Part shown: piece by piece, positions 33,517-41,937 of the stretch | Position numbering within the stretch: position 1 is the first letter of the stretch | How the letters are laid out: the number at the start of each line of letters is the position of its first letter | DNA from: Iocasia fonsfrigidae | Lineage (GTDB): Bacteria > Bacillota > Halanaerobiia > Halanaerobiales > DTU029 | Direction: 5' to 3' | NCBI RefSeq assembly: GCF_017751145.1 | Contig: NZ_CP046640.1 | Coordinates: 3,762,137-3,826,136 of the forward strand | DNA length: 64,000 bases | Made by a program: the position numbers and the translations under genes | The notes under the pieces: model-generated | Databases searched by the model: none | What the model was told of the DNA's origin: nothing | What the model saw: the letters and a program-made list of their open reading frames with translations, nothing else

Positions 33517-35075
33517 TTCACATTACCCCTTTTTGCATTTAATAATTTAACAAGTTTTTCTTTTGCGTTTTCTACAGCCATACCAATAATAATTTGTACA
33601 TTGTTCCCTTTAATAACGATACCCTTTTGCTCAGCTTTACTTATTATTTGTTTTTCTACCTTACTGACATCCTTTACATCAATTCTCAAGCGTGTAAAAC
33701 AGTTATTTACCTCTATAATATTCTCAGCTCCACCTAGCCCTTCAATAAATAGTTCTGAATCTTGATTGCTGTTACCAGTTTTTACAGAAATACTATCATC
33801 TGCCCGGCTGTTTGTCTTATCGTTAACAGAATTTTCTCTACCAGGCGTTTTAATATCTAATCTTCTAATTAAAAAAACAAAGACAAAATACCATACTGCG
33901 GCCATTATAACACCAACGGTAAAGAAAATATATATCTTAGAAAGCTTAGGACTTATTACAAAATTACAAACTATTGTATCCAATAAGCCATAAATTGAAT
34001 ACGTTCTTGACCCTAGTATCCATAATAGTGTTTCCGAAAAACCAGTAATAAGACCATGAACTACCCAAAGTAATGGGGATATAAAAAGAAATGTGAAATC
34101 AAGAGGTTCTGTAATACCTGCTACCACTGCAACGAAAAGTGCAGGTATAAGCAATCCCCTTACAGCTTTTTTATTTTGGGATTTTGCAGTTTTTATCATA
34201 GCAAGAACAATACCTATACTTCCAAAAATTTTTGCAAACCCAAAGGTTGCAAATCTTATTGATGGATCAATAGCTGTCAAAGCAGCACTATTACTCATTT
34301 CAGAATAAAAAATATTAACAGCTCCTTGTACAGACTTGCCAACAATATTCAAAGTACCACCAATTCCAGTAAAACAAAATGGCATCCACAATAAATGATG
34401 TAACCCTGTTGGTACTAAAAATTTATTACCAAATGAATATACAAATACACCTAATGCTCCTGCACTTTTCATAAAACCAGATAAGCAATTAATACCACAA
34501 TTTACTACAGGCCATACATAACTAAGCACAATCGCTAATATTAAAGTAATTGGAACCATGACTATAAATACAAACCTTGTCCCTCCATATACCCTAAACA
34601 TATCTCCAAACTGTACATTAGAGAATTTGTTAAATATGTATCCAGTAATACATCCCAATATTATTCCTAAGAATACATTCATATCTACTACCTGGAACCC
34701 TAAAACAGTATTTTGTCCAGTTCCAAATAAGTCCATAACTCCTGGCTTAGCTAGCATATTTTGTGAAGTAAGCCAAGCATTATTACTTGCTAAGAACACA
34801 ATGTAAACTATTACGCTAATAATAGCTGCATCCACCTTTTTGTTTTTTGCAAATGCTGTTGTTAATCCAACACAGAATATAATAGATAAATTATTTAACA
34901 TAGCATCCATCATTTTTTTTAATAACATACCAAAAAAAACTATTAACGATGGCATAAAACTAAGTTGCATGATAACAGCAATTGCAAGAATAATACCCAT
35001 AATTGCCAAAAACATAACTGATTGTACTGCAGCTTGTGAAAATTTTTGGCTTAATAATAATATATTTTTTTTCAT
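33513..35075 (-). CDS. PTS EIICB permease, alpha-glucoside/glucose type
   Basis: A 520-residue protein. Residues 1 to about 410 form the EIIC channel (ten or so membrane spans, with FGNKFLVPTGLHHLLWMPF and GITEPLDFTFLFISPLLW, the NxxxxPTGLHH and GITEP motifs of the glucose superfamily). A hydrophilic linker leads to EIIB (about 445-520), where NNCFTRLRIDV holds the phosphorylated Cys. There is no EIIA domain; the EIIA-Glc gene at 61316-61806 could supply it. It imports and phosphorylates an alpha-glucoside for the GH4 enzyme encoded next to it. AAAGGAGGAG gives a strong ribosome binding site. Confidence 0.92.
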   Translation of the reverse strand: MKKNILLLSQKFSQAAVQSVMFLAIMGIILAIAVIMQLSFMPSLIVFFGMLLKKMMDAMLNNLSIIFCVGLTTAFAKNKKVDAAIISVIVYIVFLASNNAWLTSQNMLAKPGVMDLFGTGQNTVLGFQVVDMNVFLGIILGCITGYIFNKFSNVQFGDMFRVYGGTRFVFIVMVPITLILAIVLSYVWPVVNCGINCLSGFMKSAGALGVFVYSFGNKFLVPTGLHHLLWMPFCFTGIGGTLNIVGKSVQGAVNIFYSEMSNSAALTAIDPSIRFATFGFAKIFGSIGIVLAMIKTAKSQNKKAVRGLLIPALFVAVVAGITEPLDFTFLFISPLLWVVHGLITGFSETLLWILGSRTYSIYGLLDTIVCNFVISPKLSKIYIFFTVGVIMAAVWYFVFVFLIRRLDIKTPGRENSVNDKTNSRADDSISVKTGNSNQDSELFIEGLGGAENIIEVNNCFTRLRIDVKDVSKVEKQIISKAEQKGIVIKGNNVQIIIGMAVENAKEKLVKLLNAKRGNVK

Positions 35076-35106
35076 AAAATAGTAACTCCTCCTTTTGTTT
35101 ATCTAC

Positions 35107-35135
35107 ACTATACTCTAATTCACCTCCCCAATCAA
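35107..35135 (-). promoter_or_regulatory. Promoter of the alpha-glucoside PTS operon
   Basis: On the minus strand TTGATT (35135-35130), 17 bases, then TATAGT (35112-35107). The transcript would start near 35100, giving a short leader before the PTS start codon at 35075. Confidence 0.6.
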
Positions 35136-35222
35136 TACAATTTCAATTATTGTAAAAATATTTACATAAAATAAAATAATTCACTGTTTTATAAGCCAAA
35201 AAAACTGACAATATAGATTGTC
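35136..35222 (-). promoter_or_regulatory. Two palindromes upstream of the PTS promoter, candidate RpiR sites
   Basis: TACAAT-N7-ATTGTA (35136-35154) abuts the -35 box, and GACAAT-ATAG-ATTGTC (35207-35222) is a perfect inverted repeat about 60 bases further upstream. They share the ACAAT/ATTGT half-site. Binding by the RpiR protein encoded in the operon is a guess. No gene is seen in 35160-35445. Confidence 0.4.
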
Positions 35223-35388
35223 GCAAACTCTTTTGCACTACAAGCTATATTATGATAAACCCACAACCTGCTTCATTCACTGCTAACTAGATTTTAACAG
35301 GCTGACAGAAACAAACAAAGCTACTCAACAATAACTTAAAAAAATCTTTTGAAGAATACCTGAAGTAGATTCATTTCCCAAATAGAAA

Positions 35389-35423
35389 AACCCTATCCCG
35401 GGTTTTTCTACTGGAATAGGGTG
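35389..35423. repeat. CCCTATCCC/GGAATAGGG hairpin (family copy 2)
   Basis: AACCCTATCCC and GGAATAGGGT flank a T-rich loop. It lies after the PIN-domain fragment (ending at 35446) on the minus strand, where a terminator would be expected. Confidence 0.6.
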
Positions 35424-35445
35424 ATTTCCTAAATCTAGTTTCAAC

Positions 35446-35692
35446 TTACATATCATACTTTAATATATCATTCTCTAATTCTTTTGATATTCTAAAATTA
35501 GTGTCTTTTAACCTTTCTAAAACTTCTTTGATAGAAGTAATTATATTTTTTCTCTTAGCATTTATTATAACTCCTAAAGTACCTGTCATTTCTATATTTA
35601 ACTTTTTCGCTAGCTTCCTTGCTTTTAAATCATCTAATATTGTAATATTATTATCTGTTTCTAAAGCTAATGCAATTGTACTCGCTTCTCCT
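35446..35692 (-). pseudogene. C-terminal fragment of a DUF3368/PIN-type nuclease
   Basis: The minus strand reads GEASTIALALETDNNITILD, DDLKARKLAKKLNIEMTGTL and ends ENDILKYDM-stop at 35446. The GEA-S and LDD-x-K-AR patterns are those of DUF3368 PIN-like toxins, about 160 residues when complete; only the last 80 remain. The fragment runs directly into the truncated AAA gene upstream, so a deletion fused the two. Confidence 0.72.
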
Positions 35693-36266
35693 CAAGCTTA
35701 ATATTTTTAATATCATGGACACCACCCAGAATAACACTCTTAAAGCTAATATCCTCATCTGCTTTCATAGCCAGATACTTATTTCTGAGAACAGCTAAAA
35801 ACTGCATAAAAACCCTGTTGCCACTACTTTTATCAACCTCATCAATAATTAGAACACATTCTTTATCCATAGATTCAACTATGTCTGTTAAGTTATTTGA
35901 TAACTCATTAAAATTCCTGGTCCTATCTATATATTCTTTAAAAATATTATATAGACCTTTATCGGTAAATCTCACACTCCTGGCTAATACAAGAAAAATA
36001 TTCTGGCAAAAGGCCCCTTCCGTTGCAAACATACTATCTCCAACACCTTCAAAACTGGTTTTAATAACAATATACCTCTTAGTTAATGCCTTTGTAAGTA
36101 AAAACATAGTTGTAGTTTTACCATATTGACGGGGCCTATTAATAGTAAAATAAGCGCCTTCATCTACCATTTTTTCTATCTTTTCGATTTTCTTGCTTAT
36201 ATCAACCATATAATGCTCTTCTGGTATACAAACCCCGGTTACATTAAATTTTTTCAAGCTATCCAC
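35667..36266 (-). pseudogene. Truncated AAA-ATPase of the AAA_9/DUF1703 nuclease family
   Basis: The first 199 residues of a protein normally around 520-570 long. It begins LKKFNVTGVCIPEEHYMVDI, has a Walker A-like INRPRQYGKTTTMFLLTKAL and a Walker B CVLIIDEVDKS. After GGVHDIKNIKLEE the sequence leaves the family and continues as the DUF3368 fragment in another frame. The DUF1703 (PD-(D/E)xK) domain is therefore lost. A matching relic with the complementary loss pattern is found at 55619-56149. The fragment may be translated, but no function is expected. Confidence 0.78.
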
Positions 36267-36403
36267 CTCATTTATGGCAATTTTCTTGATACTTTAATCC
36301 CTCATAGATTAATTTATACAAATATCTGTTTTCTAGTATTTATTTTATCACAGCAATATAAAAACTACCAGTTTTATAATGAACTGCTAATTAAAAACAA
36401 AGA

Positions 36404-36430
36404 CCCTATCCCAAATTCACTGGAATAGGG
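36404..36430. repeat. CCCTATCCC/GGAATAGGG hairpin (family copy 3)
   Basis: CCCTATCC(C) pairs with (T)GGAATAGGG around AAATTCAC; followed on the plus strand by CCTATTTTTT, so in that direction it has a terminator-like T run. It lies in the gene-poor stretch 36267-36913. Confidence 0.6.
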
Positions 36431-36525
36431 CCTATTTTTTATAATTTTTATAGTAAACTAGCAGCTTCTTCATCTATAATAAGTGTTACCCTCTGGATGG
36501 GTCTGTAATAATGAGGAAGGAACCA

Positions 36526-36596
36526 TTAACTCTGACAGGACAAAACCTATTGTAAGTATATTTCCTTACAATAGGTTTATAATTTTTCCAGGTTTA
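36526..36596. repeat. 71-bp repeat containing a terminator hairpin (copy 2)
   Basis: This copy has a perfect 13-bp stem, AACCTATTGTAAG/CTTACAATAGGTT (36544-36577). About 93% identical to 24632-24702, including non-stem flanks, so it is a duplicated module and not merely a convergent terminator. Confidence 0.65.
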
Positions 36597-36723
36597 AACA
36601 AATACTTATCTATTCCTGTTTCCCAAAGAGTCCATTCATGGGAATTTTCTGGGATAAACTCTCCCAGCATGAAGACCTACAGTCTTTTATTTAAACAAAC
36701 TAAAAATATGGATCCAAGTGATG

Positions 36724-36785
36724 TAAAACAAATCATCAGAATGATTAAGGCTATGATAGATAATGATTATCCTAGTGAAGAATAG
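36724..36785 (+). repeat. 60-bp repeat shared with 30656-30715 (copy 2)
   Basis: Reads DVKQIIRMIKAMIDNDYPSEE-stop in one plus-strand frame, probably the tail of a lost gene whose front is not recognisable. It is followed by a half copy of the hairpin family, CTCTATTCCAGGGG at 36791-36804. Confidence 0.65.
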
Positions 36786-36841
36786 AGAAACTCTATTCCA
36801 GGGGTTTTTACTTATACTTTGACCGTAATGTTGATTTTAAA

Positions 36842-36870
36842 TTTACATATCGCACATTATATAGTATAAT
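36842..36870 (+). promoter_or_regulatory. Promoter of the PIN toxin-antitoxin pair
   Basis: TTTACA (36842-36847), 17 bases, TATAAT (36865-36870). AGGAGG at 36901 precedes the antitoxin GTG at 36914. Confidence 0.65.
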
Positions 36871-36913
36871 ATAATAAAGATTGTGCATAATATGTTTTTA
36901 AGGAGGTATACTT

Positions 36914-37147
36914 GTGTTACAAATAAGTTCTACAGAGTTTAAAAGGAATTTAGGTAAATATTTATCACTTGTCAGCAAAGAAGATATTATTATTACTCGT
37001 AATGGTACCCCCATCGCTCAAGTCAGCATTCCTAAAAATGAAGAAGTAAGTTTAGTAAGCCAACTTACTGGCATTATACCTAATGATGGTTACACCACTG
37101 AAGATGCAAGGAAGGAGCGGCTAATAAAATATGAAGATAGTCATTGA
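36914..37147 (+). CDS. Phd/YefM-family antitoxin
   Basis: A 77-residue protein from GTG 36914 (AGGAGG 7 bases upstream). ISSTEFKRNLGKYLSLVSKE and DIIITRNGTPIAQVSI are the Phd/YefM DNA-binding fold; the C-terminal TTEDARKERLIKYED tail is the toxin-neutralising segment. Its last 17 bases overlap the toxin gene, so it is made first and coupled, normal for type II modules. It should also repress its own promoter. Confidence 0.9.
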   Translation: MLQISSTEFKRNLGKYLSLVSKEDIIITRNGTPIAQVSIPKNEEVSLVSQLTGIIPNDGYTTEDARKERLIKYEDSH

Positions 37148-37553
37148 TAATAATGTTATTTTAGATGTTTTCCAAAACAGAGAACCCTTTGTTAAATCTT
37201 CCTCCAAAGTCTTGCGTTTAGTGGAAACAAAACAAATTAGAGGCTATATAACTGCCAATTCAGTAACAGATATCTATTATGTTTTAAATAGGGGATTAAA
37301 AAACAAGCAAAAGTTATATTCTATCATGGAAATACTCTTAAAACTTGTCGATATTATAGATGTCACCGCAAGGGACATTTATAAAGCATTTCATCCTGAA
37401 GTTATTGATTTTGAAGATGAATTAATCTATGTCTGTGCTGAACGTGCTAATATAGATTATATCATCACCCGAAATAAAAAAGATTTTACAAACTCCACCA
37501 TAACAGTTATAACTCCTGAAGAATTTTTAACATCATTTTTTAAAAAATTTTAG
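37131..37553 (+). CDS. PIN-domain toxin (VapC-like ribonuclease)
   Basis: A 140-residue PIN protein. KIVIDNNVILDVFQNREPF holds the first acidic residue (with Asn replacing the second Asp of the usual D-x-N/D motif), ITANSVTDIYYVLNRG the Glu/Asp region, and FEDELIYVCAERANIDYIIT plus RNKKDF the last metal ligands. It is predicted to cleave RNA. Overlap with the antitoxin gene by 17 bases supports a functional pair, and both frames are intact, unlike the debris around them. Confidence 0.88.
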   Translation: MKIVIDNNVILDVFQNREPFVKSSSKVLRLVETKQIRGYITANSVTDIYYVLNRGLKNKQKLYSIMEILLKLVDIIDVTARDIYKAFHPEVIDFEDELIYVCAERANIDYIITRNKKDFTNSTITVITPEEFLTSFFKKF

Positions 37554-37860
37554 CTTATTCTACGGACATTTTGGACCAGTAGTATTTCTAACTGACCATC
37601 ACCATCCAGGTCACCAAACCTGATACTCTTCCCTGTACCAAAACCAGGAATCTCCAGTCTGTACCATAAAACTAGCCGGGGTAATCCAGCCCTTTCCTCT
37701 ACCAGCTTTTCTTGCTTTTCTCTCTTCTACTTAATAAATAATTAGTATTTCTCTGCTTCCATACTAAGCTCTACCCAATCATAACGAACCGGGGCATTTG
37801 CTGCCAGGGCAATTTTACCCTTAGTATAAACGCTTATCCCTGACTACTAATTCCCTATCG
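37550..37860 (-). pseudogene. Ghost of an FG-GAP/polysaccharide-lyase-like secreted enzyme
   Basis: Two short in-frame pieces are readable on the minus strand. The later one ends at 37550 with YRLEIPGFGTGKSIRFGDLD and GDGQLEILLVQNVRRIS-stop; FGDLDGDGQ is the calcium-binding FG-GAP motif seen in rhamnogalacturonan lyases. The earlier one (about 37742-37830) reads VYTKGKIALAANAPVRYDWV, the end of a LamG/levanase-like sugar-binding domain. Frameshifts and stops separate them. It suggests a lost plant-polysaccharide lyase. Confidence is limited by the shortness of the pieces. Confidence 0.45.
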
Positions 37861-37958
37861 GCAAGCAAAACCCTTAAATAATCACAGTACTATCTCTCCA
37901 TTCTCATCCCTAATATTTAATTTATCTGCAAGCTCTTTTCAAAGTAAGATAAAATTTT

Positions 37959-37993
37959 AACCCTATCCCAAGAGTTTCCACTGGAATAGGGTT
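37959..37993. terminator. CCCTATCCC/GGAATAGGG hairpin (family copy 4)
   Basis: AACCCTATCCC pairs with GGAATAGGGTT around AAGAGTTTCCACT. It begins 24 bases after the transketolase stop at 38017 on the minus strand, so it most likely terminates the TRAP/transketolase operon. Confidence 0.7.
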
Positions 37994-38016
37994 ATACTCT
38001 TTTACTGACGTTACTT

Positions 38017-38949
38017 TTATAATAAAATAGTTTTACAGGTGTTAATAATATTATTAACTGATAAACCATATTGTTTTAGCAGTTGCTCTGGTTTGCCTGA
38101 TTTACCAAATTTATCATTTATTCCTATGCGAGCAAATTTTATTGATGATTTTCCTGCTATAACTTCAGCAATAGCGGAACCAAGTCCACCGATAATAGAA
38201 TGCTCCTCAACAGAAACCAGGGCCTTGCACTTATTAGCCATTTCTAAAATACATTCTTCATCAATGGGTTTTATGGTGTGAAAATTAACAACAGCTGTAG
38301 AAATATGCTGATTTTCTAATTCCTTAGCAGCTTCAAGGGCTTTACTTACCATAATACCAGTTGTTAATAAGGCAATATCAGATCCTTCTTTTAATATATT
38401 TGCTTTACCTGGGATATACGGCGTCATCTCATCTGTGATATTTTTACAAATAGGTCTAGCAGTCCTTATATATACTGGACCATTAATCTCAGTTGCTGCA
38501 TATACCGCTTTTTTTGTTTCAATAGGATCACAGGGTACAAATATAGTCATATTAGGTATAACTCTCATTAGTGCAATGTCTTCAATACTCTGATGACTTC
38601 CCCCATCTTCTCCTACAGTTAATCCAGAATGAGATAAACCAAATTTTACATTGGCATTAACATATGCAATTGAATTCCTGATTTGCTCATAACCCCGCCC
38701 AGCACCAAATAACGCAAAAGTACTAACAAAAGGTATTAACCCAGAATGAGCAAAACCTGCTGCAGCACATATCATATTTGCTTCGGCAATACCAAAATTA
38801 AAAAACCTTTCAGGAAACTTTTCCGAAAATATATTTGTCATTGTTGCATGGGCTAAATCTGCATCTAAAACAACTACTTTACTGTTTTTACTGCCAATTT
38901 CAGCCAAAGATTCTCCATAGGCAACTCTAATAGACTTAGGTTCATTCAT
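38017..38949 (-). CDS. Transketolase C-terminal subunit (split enzyme)
   Basis: A 310-residue protein with the pyrimidine-binding (PYR) and C-terminal transketolase domains: NFGIAEANMICAAAGFAHSG, FALFGAGRGYEQIRNSIAY, THDS-equivalent GEDGGSHQSIEDIALMR, and VSVEEHSIIGGLGSAIAEV. The Glu of GIAEAN activates the thiamine cofactor. It pairs with the N-terminal subunit whose gene overlaps by 8 bases. Split transketolases move two-carbon ketol units; substrate choice in this operon is unknown. It lies last in the TRAP operon. Confidence 0.9.
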   Translation of the reverse strand: MNEPKSIRVAYGESLAEIGSKNSKVVVLDADLAHATMTNIFSEKFPERFFNFGIAEANMICAAAGFAHSGLIPFVSTFALFGAGRGYEQIRNSIAYVNANVKFGLSHSGLTVGEDGGSHQSIEDIALMRVIPNMTIFVPCDPIETKKAVYAATEINGPVYIRTARPICKNITDEMTPYIPGKANILKEGSDIALLTTGIMVSKALEAAKELENQHISTAVVNFHTIKPIDEECILEMANKCKALVSVEEHSIIGGLGSAIAEVIAGKSSIKFARIGINDKFGKSGKPEQLLKQYGLSVNNIINTCKTILL

Positions 38950-39760
38950 GAATATCCACTCCTAGCTCTTTCATTGCTTGAACATATTGGCTTTTATTAG
39001 GTGCCTTACCATGCCAATCAACATTATCCTCCATAAAAGAGACTCCGTAACCCTTATGTGTATGACAGCATATGAACTTTGGTTTGCCATTATGAGGTTT
39101 TTTTACCTTCTTTACAATTTCTTCTATATTGTGTCCATCAGCTTCATAACATTCAAAACCAAAAGCCCTATACTTCTCCATTATATTGCTTATATCCATT
39201 ATTTCAGCATTAAATCCATCAAGTTGTAATCCATTATAATCTAAAATTACTGTTAGGTTATCTAAATGAAAATGAGCAGCAGACATAGCTGCTTCCCAGA
39301 CCAGGCCTTCCTGAACCTCTCCATCTCCTATAATCGCAAATACTTGATAATTTTTTTTCTTATATTTAGCGGCCATAGCCATACCACCCGCAACAGAAAC
39401 TCCCTGTCCCAGAGATCCTGTATTAACATCAACCCCTAATGTCTTATTCATATCAGGGTGTCCCTGTAAATGGGAATCTATTTGTCGCAAATTCCACAGA
39501 TCTTCTCTACTAAAAAACCCCAAATCAGCCAGGATGGCATAAAGTGCTGGACATGCATGTCCTTTACTTAAAATAACCCTGTCTCTATCCTCCCAGTGAG
39601 GATTTTTAGAATCTACATTAATGACATTATAATAAAGGGCCATTAATATTTCCAGACAGGAAAAAGACCCTCCTATATGTCCTGATTGACTCTTATAGAC
39701 CATATGAAGTATATCTTCCCTTAATTGTGTTGCTTTTTCATATTGTTCTCCTATATTCAT
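38942..39760 (-). CDS. Transketolase N-terminal subunit (split enzyme)
   Basis: A 272-residue subunit; ATG 39760 follows AGGAGTGATGAA, preferred over an in-frame upstream codon at 39811 without a site. KSQSGHIGGSFSCLEILMAL, LSKGHACPALYAIL and the thiamine diphosphate motif from GDGEVQEGLVWEAAMSAAHF to LDYN are all present. With the overlapping C-terminal subunit it forms a complete enzyme. Split transketolases are also part of the sulfo-TK route of sulfoquinovose breakdown, which is of note because a sulfoquinovose operon lies about 5 kb upstream. Confidence 0.9.
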   Translation of the reverse strand: MNIGEQYEKATQLREDILHMVYKSQSGHIGGSFSCLEILMALYYNVINVDSKNPHWEDRDRVILSKGHACPALYAILADLGFFSREDLWNLRQIDSHLQGHPDMNKTLGVDVNTGSLGQGVSVAGGMAMAAKYKKKNYQVFAIIGDGEVQEGLVWEAAMSAAHFHLDNLTVILDYNGLQLDGFNAEIMDISNIMEKYRAFGFECYEADGHNIEEIVKKVKKPHNGKPKFICCHTHKGYGVSFMEDNVDWHGKAPNKSQYVQAMKELGVDIHE

Positions 39761-39827
39761 TTCATCACTCCTAAATCTCCTAAATAGCACATTATCTAAA
39801 TTTAATATCAAAAAATATATTTATCTG

Positions 39828-40514
39828 CTAATTATTACACAAATCTTTTAAGGCCTGCCTCATATGCAATAGGCTTTCCTTAGCAGCTTTATCTTCATCT
39901 TGGATAATAATAGAATCTAATATTTTTTGATGAGGTAATATAGCATGTTTTGCATTTTCTTCAAATTTAAAACTATTTTTTCTCAATACTTTAAAAAAAT
40001 CATTTACTATTCTACCTAATACAACCAATAAATCATTGTTAGAAGCCAGAGCTATTCTTTCATGAAATTTGGCATCCAGTTCAGCCATTTTCTCATAATC
40101 AGAGTTCTCAACACTTGCAACAAATAATTCTTGCATCTCCTTCAAGCTATTGATATCTTCCTTTGTCCTATTTTTAGCAGCTAATCTTGCAGAAAGCGGA
40201 TCCATAGCTATTCTTACTTCTATATAATCACTCATTTCAATTTTATGTTTTCTAATCCATTCTGTTGCGTCCTGCATGAAATTCTCCTTTTTACTTAAAA
40301 CAAATGCACCTTTCCCAGTTTTAATATTAATATAGCCTTTAGATTGAAGAACCCTAAATGCTTCCCGGATAGTTGTCCTGCTAACATTCATCTGTTTGCA
40401 TAATTCATTTTCACTTGGGAGCTTATCACCAATAATGGCCTCTCCATCCTTAATATAATTAATTAAATTTTCAACAGTTAAATCAACAGCTGTTTTTTTT
40501 ATAATAGGTTTCAT
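39828..40514 (-). CDS. GntR/FadR-family transcriptional regulator
   Basis: A 228-residue protein; ATG 40514 follows GAGGGGG. Winged helix: LPSENELCKQMNVSRTTIRE and LQSKGYINIKTGKGAFV. The C-terminal FCD domain has VRIAMDPLSARLAAKNRT, AKFHERIALASNN and a late His (HMRQALKD), a metal/ligand pocket for small organic acids. It sits between the TRAP permease and the transketolase genes with its own promoter, and probably controls the TRAP operon; TTGTATGAC-type sites overlap the dctP promoter. Confidence 0.88.
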   Translation of the reverse strand: MKPIIKKTAVDLTVENLINYIKDGEAIIGDKLPSENELCKQMNVSRTTIREAFRVLQSKGYINIKTGKGAFVLSKKENFMQDATEWIRKHKIEMSDYIEVRIAMDPLSARLAAKNRTKEDINSLKEMQELFVASVENSDYEKMAELDAKFHERIALASNNDLLVVLGRIVNDFFKVLRKNSFKFEENAKHAILPHQKILDSIIIQDEDKAAKESLLHMRQALKDLCNN

Positions 40515-40593
40515 TAATACCCCCTCTTTTTTCAAGCCCTATAATATTTACATAATTTTGATAAAAGTTTTGTTTTCTTTCCTTCTTGCATAA

Positions 40594-40622
40594 ATTATAT
40601 TAAAAACACCAAATCATAGCAA
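40594..40622 (-). promoter_or_regulatory. Candidate promoter of the regulator-transketolase genes
   Basis: Minus strand TTGCTA (40622-40617), 17 bases, TATAAT (40599-40594), in the 120-base gap between dctM and the FadR-type gene. Allows the regulator and transketolase to be made apart from the transporter. Confidence 0.55.
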
Positions 40623-40635
40623 GAAAATAATGTAA

Positions 40636-41916
40636 TTAAAATGATTTTCCTAATAATAATTTAGGTATTGTTAAAGTTATCTGTGGAAAAATATTAATAA
40701 GAATTAAAACAATTATTAATCCTATATAGTATGGTTTTACCGCTTTAAATGCTCTTTGGAAAGATATACCGCCTAATTTTGATGTTAAAAATAATGTAAT
40801 TGCCATTGGTGGTGTTAATAGACCTATCATTAAAGCAAAGACCATTATAACACCAAACTGAATAGGATGCATGCCAATTTGATTAACAATTGGCATTAAA
40901 ATAGGTGTTAAAATCAATATACTTGCATTTGTTTCCATAAATGTCCCCATAAAAATAAGTAAGATATTAATTAATACTAAAATGATAACATTACTGTCTG
41001 TTATTCCAAACAATAAACTTGTTGCAAGTTCTGTTATTTTTTCCATTCCTAAAACCCAGGCAAAAATTTTACCTGATGCCATTAATAACATTACTAAACC
41101 AAGATTTTCAATACCATTTACCAAAACCCGCAATATATCTTTTATTTTAAGTTCCTTATAGATAAAAATTCCAACAATCAATGAATAAAACACTGCTACT
41201 GCTGCTGCTTCTGTTGGAGTAAAAAAACCAGATAATATTCCACCTACCAAAATTATTGGCGATAAAAGTGCAGGGACAGCTGATAAAAATGCATCAAATA
41301 ATTCTTTGAATTTTGCTCTTTTATGCTTTGGATAGTTTCTATTTTTAGCTGTTAAATATACTGTAATCATCATAAAAAGGCCCATAATAATTCCAACACT
41401 TATACCTCCCATAAATAATGACCCTATAGAAATGCTCGCAGCAATACCAAACAAAACCATCGGACTACTGGGGGGTATTATTGGACCTATAATAGATGAA
41501 ACAGCTGTAATGCCGACTGAAAAATCCGCATCAAATCCTTCATTTTTCATAGCTTCTATTTCTATTGCCCCTAAACCAGCACAATCAGCAACTGCTGCCC
41601 CTGACATACCAGCAAACAACATACTTGATAAAACATTTACATGTCCTAATCCACCTGTAATATGACCAACACAACAATTCGCAAATCTAAAAATTCTCTT
41701 TGTAATTCCAGAACTATTCATTAATTCCCCTACAATCATAAAGAAAGGTATTGCCAGCATTGTATATGATGATACTCCACTTACCATAGCTTGAGGTACA
41801 AATGTTAAGGAAACAGAGTTTGCAGATAGAATATATGTCATCGCAGTTAGAACCATTGAAAAACCTACTGGAACTCCCAATGCAATCATAATAAGAAATA
41901 TAATTATAATTAGCAT
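40636..41916 (-). CDS. dctM: TRAP transporter large permease (DctM)
   Basis: A 426-residue protein with about twelve membrane segments. FMIVGELMNSSGITKRIFRF, GMSGAAVADCAGLG, IGPIIPPSSPMVLFGIAASI and LTPPMAITLFL are signatures of the DctM/SiaM subunit that carries substrate driven by the sodium gradient. The gene follows dctQ by 21 bases. The operon order P-Q-M is the usual one for TRAP uptake of organic acids, sugar acids or sulfonates. Confidence 0.93.
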   Translation of the reverse strand: MLIIIIFLIMIALGVPVGFSMVLTAMTYILSANSVSLTFVPQAMVSGVSSYTMLAIPFFMIVGELMNSSGITKRIFRFANCCVGHITGGLGHVNVLSSMLFAGMSGAAVADCAGLGAIEIEAMKNEGFDADFSVGITAVSSIIGPIIPPSSPMVLFGIAASISIGSLFMGGISVGIIMGLFMMITVYLTAKNRNYPKHKRAKFKELFDAFLSAVPALLSPIILVGGILSGFFTPTEAAAVAVFYSLIVGIFIYKELKIKDILRVLVNGIENLGLVMLLMASGKIFAWVLGMEKITELATSLLFGITDSNVIILVLINILLIFMGTFMETNASILILTPILMPIVNQIGMHPIQFGVIMVFALMIGLLTPPMAITLFLTSKLGGISFQRAFKAVKPYYIGLIIVLILINIFPQITLTIPKLLLGKSF

Positions 41917-41937
41917 GAATTACTCTCCTCCTTTTTT

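Noticed and set aside
36483-36785. A 100-codon plus-strand frame
   Set aside because: It strings together unrelated repeats (71-bp and 60-bp units); only its tail looks like former coding sequence.
38017-39760. Split transketolase as proof of a sulfo-TK pathway
   Set aside because: The sulfoquinovose operon already has kinase and aldolase, and the transketolase belongs to a separate TRAP unit; kept only as a hypothesis.
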